A stretch of DNA of 64,000 nucleotides from Halobacterium sp. DL1. GTDB taxonomy: Archaea > Halobacteriota > Halobacteria > Halobacteriales > Halobacteriaceae. Below, piece by piece: positions 59,054 through 64,000 of the stretch. Location of the stretch: positions 124,001 to 188,000 of the forward strand of contig CP007060.1 of the NCBI GenBank assembly GCA_000230955.3. The letters are read 5' to 3'. Positions within the stretch are counted from its first letter, which is position 1; every line of letters begins with the position of its first letter. Below the pieces are notes generated by a model. It saw nothing but the letters and a program-made list of their open reading frames with translations. It was not told where the DNA came from and made no database searches. The position numbers and the translations under genes are program-made.

Positions 59054-60607
59054 ATGACTGACACAGACGACGACACGGACGCCGGCGAGGCCGCGCCGGG
59101 CGCGGACAGCGTCGCGCTCGACCCGTGGGGCTCCTCGACGGTCTCCGACTACCGCAAGCTCTTCGAGGAGTTCGGCATCGAGTCATTCGAGGACGTCATC
59201 GACGAGGTGCCCGACCCCCACTTCCTGATGCGGCGGGCCATCATCTTCGGCCACCGCGACTACCGCCCCGTTCTGGAGGCGATGCGCGACGACGAGCCGT
59301 TCGCCGCGCTCTCCGGGTTCATGCCGACGGGCGACCCCCACATCGGCCACAAGATGGTGTTCGACGAGCTCATCTGGCACCAGCAGCAGGGCGCCGACAC
59401 CTACGCGCTCATCGCGGACCTCGAGGCCCACGCCGCCCGCGGACTGACGTGGGACGAGATCGACGACCACGCCGAGGACTACCTCCTCTCGCTCCTCGCG
59501 CTCGGTTTCGACGCCGACGAGGGAACGCTCTACCGGCAGTCCGCGAACCGCGAACTTCAGGACCTCGCGTTCGAACTCGGTGCGGAGGCGAACTTCTCGG
59601 AGTTCGAGGCCATCTACGGCTTCGACGGCGAGACTGACGTCTCCCACATGCAGAGCGTCGTCACCCAGATGGCGGACATCCTCTACCCGCAACTCAGCGA
59701 GCCGAAACCCACGGTCATCCCGGTCGGCCCCGACCAGGACCCCCACATGCGCCTCGCCCGCGACATCGCGGAGCGCACGCGATTTTTCAAGGTGACCGAG
59801 GCGTACGCGAGCGTCGCGTTCGACGACGACGAGCGCCCGCTGGTCGCCGCCGCCTACGACGCCCGCGAGCAGTACGCCGAGGACGCCGACTCGCCGCGCT
59901 GCACGGAGGCCGCCGACTGGCTCCGCGACAGCGCGGTGGCGGGGGAGTTCGACGGTGAGACGGTCGACTCGGTCGTCGAGAAACTGGAGAACGCCGGGAT
60001 GGAGCCGCTGCGCCCCCGCGTGCGCTTCTTCGACCGGCAGGCCACCGACGAGGCCTTCGAGGCGCTCATCGACGCGATCGCCGGCGAGAAGCGCGTCTTC
60101 GAGGGGCACGTCGACGCCTTCGAGATGGACCACGAGACCGCCGAGGACCTCGCGCTCGGGGTCGAGGTCGACCACGGCGGCTACGGCTTCGTGCCGCCGT
60201 CCTCGGTCTACCACCGCTTCATGACCGGGCTCACTGGCGGGAAGATGTCCTCCTCGGTTCCGGCGAGCCACATCAGCCTGCTCGACGACCCCGAGGCGGG
60301 CTACGACAAGGTGAAGTCCGCGACGACGGGCGGCCGCGAGACCGCGGAGAAGCAGCGAGAACTCGGCGGCGAGGCCGACGACTGCCCCGTCTACGAACTG
60401 TACGCCTACCTGCTCGCTGGCGACGACGACGAGTTCGCCGAGCGCGTCTACGACGAGTGCGTCGGCGGCGAACGGCTCTGTGGGGACTGCAAGGAGGAGG
60501 CCGCCCAGCTGATGGAGGAGTTCCTCGCCGACCACCAGGAGAAACGCGAGGAAGCCCGCGAGGTGCTCGACGACCTGGACGTCGTGCTGGACTCCCAGCG
60601 ACCGTAG
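59054..60607 (+). CDS. trpS2: Tryptophanyl-tRNA synthetase, second copy
   Basis: A 517-residue class I synthetase charging tRNA-Trp, with the HIGH box as PHIGHKM (about 95-101), the SHMQSVVTQMADILYPQ stretch (about 197), PIPVGPDQDPHMRLARD-type substrate block (VIPVGPDQDPHMRLARD, about 217-233), and the KMSSS loop GKMSSSVPASH (about 396). It is longer than trpS1 (377 aa) because of insertions in the middle and C-terminus, including CGDCKEE near the end. Its close coupling with endA suggests that splicing and charging of tRNA-Trp are co-expressed. Confidence 0.95.
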   Translation: MTDTDDDTDAGEAAPGADSVALDPWGSSTVSDYRKLFEEFGIESFEDVIDEVPDPHFLMRRAIIFGHRDYRPVLEAMRDDEPFAALSGFMPTGDPHIGHKMVFDELIWHQQQGADTYALIADLEAHAARGLTWDEIDDHAEDYLLSLLALGFDADEGTLYRQSANRELQDLAFELGAEANFSEFEAIYGFDGETDVSHMQSVVTQMADILYPQLSEPKPTVIPVGPDQDPHMRLARDIAERTRFFKVTEAYASVAFDDDERPLVAAAYDAREQYAEDADSPRCTEAADWLRDSAVAGEFDGETVDSVVEKLENAGMEPLRPRVRFFDRQATDEAFEALIDAIAGEKRVFEGHVDAFEMDHETAEDLALGVEVDHGGYGFVPPSSVYHRFMTGLTGGKMSSSVPASHISLLDDPEAGYDKVKSATTGGRETAEKQRELGGEADDCPVYELYAYLLAGDDDEFAERVYDECVGGERLCGDCKEEAAQLMEEFLADHQEKREEAREVLDDLDVVLDSQRP

Positions 60608-60657
60608 GCTGTTCTGGTCGTTCACCTCTCATTGCGGTGCACGCCTGGGATTTTCCT

Positions 60658-60762
60658 CGAAAGCCCCGGTCGTCTCGACTCGGGGGTCTCGCTGCGCGCG
60701 CTCGCTTCGCTCGCATGCTTGCATCGCCCGCCGTCGTCGAGACGACCGCCCCTTCCAGTCCC
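60658..60762 (-). repeat. Intergenic repeat family B, copy 4
   Basis: It reads cgaaagccccggtcgtctcg, then gggggtctcgctgcgcgcgc, tgcttgcatcgcccgccgtc, and ends gaccgccccttccagtccc. It lies in the 450-nt trpS2-pheS gap and aligns in reverse complement with copy 2 at 15054-15173. The rest of the gap (60763-61057) holds the pheS promoter region and no recognised gene. Confidence 0.7.
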
Positions 60763-61057
60763 ATCCGTGGTAGTTGTCCGACCGGCATCGGCTGACTGGG
60801 TGCGAACAGGCTGATGCACGGGAGTCGCCGGGTGACACAACGCTTTTACTCGGCCGTGCCATGCTCTCGCACATGGCGTCCGAACCCTACGCCGGATGTG
60901 TGACCCACGAGCGAGCCGCTGCTCCGGGGTTCGGCTTCTTCTTCGCCTGAGCGGGTAGGTGGAGGCCGCAGCGGGGTGGGAACCTCGCCGCGGCTGAACC
61001 CGCCCGTTCGGGCTCGGTTCGGAACGGATAACTGACTGCCACACACGCCTACGCACA

Positions 61058-62566
61058 ATGAAACTGCCAGCACAGCAGGCCGCGGTGCTCGAAGCGGCGA
61101 GCGCCGACGAGCCACGACGAATCGACGACCTCGCGGCTGACCTCGGTGAACCGCCGGAGACGGTCACGGGCGCGGCGTTCGAACTCGCGGACGCCGGCCT
61201 CGTGGACGTCACCGAGGAGACAGCCGACGAGGTCGAACTGACCGACGAGGGCCGCGAGTACGCCGACACGGGCCTCCCCGAGGTGCGCCTGTACGAGGCC
61301 GCCCTCGACGCGGGCGCCGACGACGAACCCGTCCAGATGGGCCAGGTCATCGGCGCGTCGGGCCTCGAGGGCCCGCAGGTGGACATCGCGCTCTCGAACT
61401 ACGCCCGGAAGGGGTACGGCGCCATCGAATCGGGCGCGCTCGCCGCAGACCCGAGCGCCGACCCCGAGGACGACGCCGAAGCAGTGGCGCTCCGCGCGCT
61501 CGCCGACGACGAATCGGTCCCCGGGGACGCCCCGCTCGACCAGCTCGAGCGCCGCGACCTCGTGGTGCGCCGCGAGCGCACCGTCCGCTCCGTCCAGTTG
61601 ACCGAGGCGGGCGTCACGGAACTGATGGCGGGCGTCGAGGCCAGCGACGCGGTGGGCCAGCTCACGCCCGAGCTGCTCGCGTCGGGCGACTGGCGGGACG
61701 CCGAGTTCGCCGACTACAACGTGGAGGCCGACGCCGCCGAACACACGCCGGGGAAGGTCCACGTGCTCCGGCAGGCAGCCGAGCGCGTCGAGGAAGTGCT
61801 GGTCGGGATGGGGTTCCAGGAGATGGAAGGGCCGCACGTCGACGCGGACTTCTACATCAACGACTGTCTGTTCATGCCCCAGGACCACCCGGCGCGCAAC
61901 CACTGGGACCGCTTCGCGCTGTCGAACCCCGAGAAGATCGAGGACCTGCCCGCGGACCTCGTCGACCGCGTCGAGCGCGCACACCGCGAGGGCGTCGGGC
62001 CGGACGGCGACGGCTACCACTCGCCGTGGGACGAGGACTTCGCGCGTGCGCTCGCGCTCCGCGGGCACACGACGAGCCTCACCGCTCGCTACCTCTCCGG
62101 CGTCGCCGGCGAGGATATCGAGCCCCCGCAGCGCTACTTCAGCGTCGAGAAGGCCTACCGGAACGACACGCTGGACGCCACCCACCTCCTGGAGTTCTTC
62201 CAGATCGAGGGCTGGGTGATGGCCGAGGACCTCTCGGTTCGGGACCTGATGGGGACGTTCCGGGAGTTCTACAGCCAGTTCGGTATCACCGACCTCGAAT
62301 TCAAGCCGACGTACAACCCCTACACGGAGCCCAGCTTCGAACTGTTCGGCCGACACCCGGAGACCGGTGAACTCATCGAGATCGGGAACTCCGGCATCTT
62401 CCGGCCGGAGATGCTCGAACCCCTGGGTGTGGAGGCCGACGTGATGGCGTGGGGGCTCGCCCTCGAGCGACTACTGATGCTTGTCACTGGCTTCGAGGAC
62501 ATCCGGGACGTCCACGGGACGCTGTGTGACCTCGAATTCCTGCGGGACGCGGAGGTGGTGTACTGA
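61058..62566 (+). CDS. pheS: Phenylalanyl-tRNA synthetase alpha subunit
   Basis: A 502-residue class II synthetase subunit of the archaeal type. The N-terminal third (about 1-160) is a winged-helix region for tRNA contact (QAAVLEAASADEPRRIDDLAADL). The catalytic core shows motif 1 (VLVGMGFQEMEGPHVDADFYINDCLFMPQDHPA, about 248), motif 2 (RYFSVEKAYRNDTLDATHLLEFFQIEGW, about 358) and motif 3 (GLALERLLMLVTGFEDIRD, about 465). It forms an alpha2-beta2 tetramer with PheT. Its stop overlaps the pheT ATG (TGATG), a sign of translational coupling. Confidence 0.97.
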   Translation: MKLPAQQAAVLEAASADEPRRIDDLAADLGEPPETVTGAAFELADAGLVDVTEETADEVELTDEGREYADTGLPEVRLYEAALDAGADDEPVQMGQVIGASGLEGPQVDIALSNYARKGYGAIESGALAADPSADPEDDAEAVALRALADDESVPGDAPLDQLERRDLVVRRERTVRSVQLTEAGVTELMAGVEASDAVGQLTPELLASGDWRDAEFADYNVEADAAEHTPGKVHVLRQAAERVEEVLVGMGFQEMEGPHVDADFYINDCLFMPQDHPARNHWDRFALSNPEKIEDLPADLVDRVERAHREGVGPDGDGYHSPWDEDFARALALRGHTTSLTARYLSGVAGEDIEPPQRYFSVEKAYRNDTLDATHLLEFFQIEGWVMAEDLSVRDLMGTFREFYSQFGITDLEFKPTYNPYTEPSFELFGRHPETGELIEIGNSGIFRPEMLEPLGVEADVMAWGLALERLLMLVTGFEDIRDVHGTLCDLEFLRDAEVVY

Positions 62567-64000
62567 TGCCCGTCGTCGACGTCGACCCCGACGAACTCCG
62601 CACGCTCACCGGCCACACCGGGAAGAGCGACGACGAACTCAAGGACGACCTCTTCGGCCTCGGCATCGAGTACGAGGGCGAGACCGAGGACGGCGAGTTC
62701 AAACTGGAGTTCGAGGCCGACCGCCTCGATCGCCTCTCCGTGGAGGGCATCGCGCGCAGCCTCCGCTACCACTACGGCGACACCCGGGGCGTCTACGTCC
62801 CCGACACCAACAGCGCCGAGTGGACCATCGAGGTCGAAGACGTGCCCGAGGAACGGCCGTACGTCACCGGCGCCGTCGTCCGCGGCGTGGACCTCGACGA
62901 GGACGCTCTCGACTCCCTCATCCAGCTCCAGGAGAAGCTCCACGCGACGATGGGCCGCAAGCGCGCGAAGGGCGCCATCGGCATCCACGACCTGACGATG
63001 CTGAAAGGCGAGTCCCAGACCGACGAGGGCGGCCCCGAGCGCTCCATCACGTACACGGGCATCGGCCCGGACGAGGACACGTTCGTCCCGCTCGACGACG
63101 ACGCCGAGCGCACGCCCGGCGAGGTGCTCACGGAACACCCGACCGGCGAGCAGTACGCCGACCTGCTCGCCGAGTACGAGTCGTTCCCCGCCATCTACGA
63201 CGACATCGGGCTGTTCAGCTTCCCGCCAGTCATCAACGGCCGCCGGACGGAGGTGTCCACCGAGTCCCGCGAACTGTTCGTGGAACTGACGGGCACCGAC
63301 CAGTGGACCATCGACCGGATGTGCGCCATCGTCTGCTACGCGCTCGACGCCCGCGGCGCCACCGTCGAGGACGTCACCGTCGAGTACCCCGACCGGGAAC
63401 TCGTCCGGCCGGACTTCGAGGTGCGGGAGAAGCGCGTCGGCCACGACCGCATCGAGACGCTGCTCGGCATCGACCTCGCGTCCGACGACGTGGTCGACCT
63501 CGCGGAGCGCGCCGGTCTGGACGCCGAACCGGTTGGCGAGGAGTACCGCGTCGAGATTCCGCCGTACCGCGTCGACGTGCTCCACCCGGTGGACGTCGTC
63601 GACGACGTCGGCCGCGCGTACGGGTTCAACGAACTCGTCCCGCGCTACCCCGACGTGAGCACCATCGGTGGCCGCACCGAGGAGTCGCGCCTCGAGTCCG
63701 CCGCCCGCCAGGCCCTCGTCGGCGCCGGCTTCGAGGACCTCCTGAACTTCAACATGACCAGCGAGGCCGAGAACTTCGAGAGCATGCGGATCTCGCCCGG
63801 GTCCGGCGACTCCGTCGTCGGCGCCGCCGAACCAGCGACCATCTCCGAACCGTACAGCGAGGACTTCACCATCCTCCGCACGTGGGCGCTGCCGTCGCTC
63901 GCGACCGTGCTGGAGAACAACACCCATCGGTCGTACCCCCAGAACCTCGCGGAGATCGGGTTCGCCGCGCACGTCGACGACAGCGAGGAGACAGGCGTCG
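62566..64000 (+). CDS. pheT: Phenylalanyl-tRNA synthetase beta subunit (3' partial)
   Basis: The frame opens at the ATG that overlaps the pheS stop and runs past the window end (at least 478 residues visible). The N-terminus (MPVVDVDPDELRTLTG) and the B1/B5-type domains (IGIHDLTMLKG, about 141; FPPVINGRRTEV, about 221) match archaeal PheT. The visible part also shows VDVLHPVDVVDDVGRAYGFNEL (about 340-360), the entry to the B5-like DNA-binding fold. It supports editing and tRNA binding for the PheS catalytic subunit. The C-terminal part is outside the window. Confidence 0.95.
   Translation, partial: MPVVDVDPDELRTLTGHTGKSDDELKDDLFGLGIEYEGETEDGEFKLEFEADRLDRLSVEGIARSLRYHYGDTRGVYVPDTNSAEWTIEVEDVPEERPYVTGAVVRGVDLDEDALDSLIQLQEKLHATMGRKRAKGAIGIHDLTMLKGESQTDEGGPERSITYTGIGPDEDTFVPLDDDAERTPGEVLTEHPTGEQYADLLAEYESFPAIYDDIGLFSFPPVINGRRTEVSTESRELFVELTGTDQWTIDRMCAIVCYALDARGATVEDVTVEYPDRELVRPDFEVREKRVGHDRIETLLGIDLASDDVVDLAERAGLDAEPVGEEYRVEIPPYRVDVLHPVDVVDDVGRAYGFNELVPRYPDVSTIGGRTEESRLESAARQALVGAGFEDLLNFNMTSEAENFESMRISPGSGDSVVGAAEPATISEPYSEDFTILRTWALPSLATVLENNTHRSYPQNLAEIGFAAHVDDSEETGV

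Overview
The window is a stretch of haloarchaeal chromosome (class Halobacteria). The evidence is the high G+C coding DNA with G/C-rich third positions, strongly acidic proteins, archaeal information-processing genes (TBP, PCNA, PriL, RfcC, Hjc, eIF1A, RIO1, thermosome, EndA), halobacterial surface-protein families, and TATA elements about 25-30 nt upstream of start codons, as expected for leaderless mRNAs. No rRNA, tRNA, CRISPR array, integrase or transposase was recognised. I cannot assign genus or species.

Layout. 1-4.3 kb: 3' part of a response-regulator/histidine-kinase hybrid, a 13-cysteine DUF326 protein, a SOUL protein and a DUF4382 lipoprotein. 4.4-10.3 kb: pcna, an A+T-rich orphan gene, an HD phosphohydrolase, archaetidylserine decarboxylase divergent from priL, a SWIM zinc-finger protein and hjc. 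10.3-16.5 kb: an FNT channel, SAH hydrolase and MTA/SAH deaminase around a secreted Asn/Gly-rich protein, then hisG. 16.5-26.5 kb: tbp divergent from the tRNA G10 methyltransferase, rfcC, a Thr-rich surface protein, RNase Z, a DUF460 protein and a DUF418 membrane protein. 26.6-39 kb: tyrS and trpS1, each followed by a paralogous winged-helix/zinc-ribbon regulator, three Nudix-like modules in two genes, the ribosome-biogenesis set eIF1A-rio1-KH protein, the thermosome and an ornithine-cyclodeaminase-family enzyme. 39-44.5 kb: leuS, hsp20, pheA and small proteins. 44.5-51 kb: lipA followed by a compact E1alpha-E1beta-E2-E3 2-oxoacid dehydrogenase operon. 51-64 kb: MATE exporter, Ski2-like helicase, two AI-2E-family permeases around a NucS-N/zinc-ribbon protein, the endA-trpS2 pair and pheS-pheT (pheT runs off the end).

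Genes that work together: five tRNA-charging systems (Tyr, two Trp, Leu, Phe) with RNA-processing enzymes (RNase Z, EndA, TrmG10, KH protein, RIO1); replication and repair factors (PCNA, PriL, RfcC, Hjc, helicase); and LipA with its lipoyl-dependent target complex.

The most unusual structures are non-coding or modular. A nine-copy exact-period 32-bp tandem array was built from the last codons of trpS1. Four tandem 11-bp repeats abut the promoter of one winged-helix gene. Two dispersed intergenic repeat families (A and B) recur in the window, and family A always starts at a stop codon. Three degenerate Nudix-like modules lie in tandem. RfcC has lost its Walker B glutamate.
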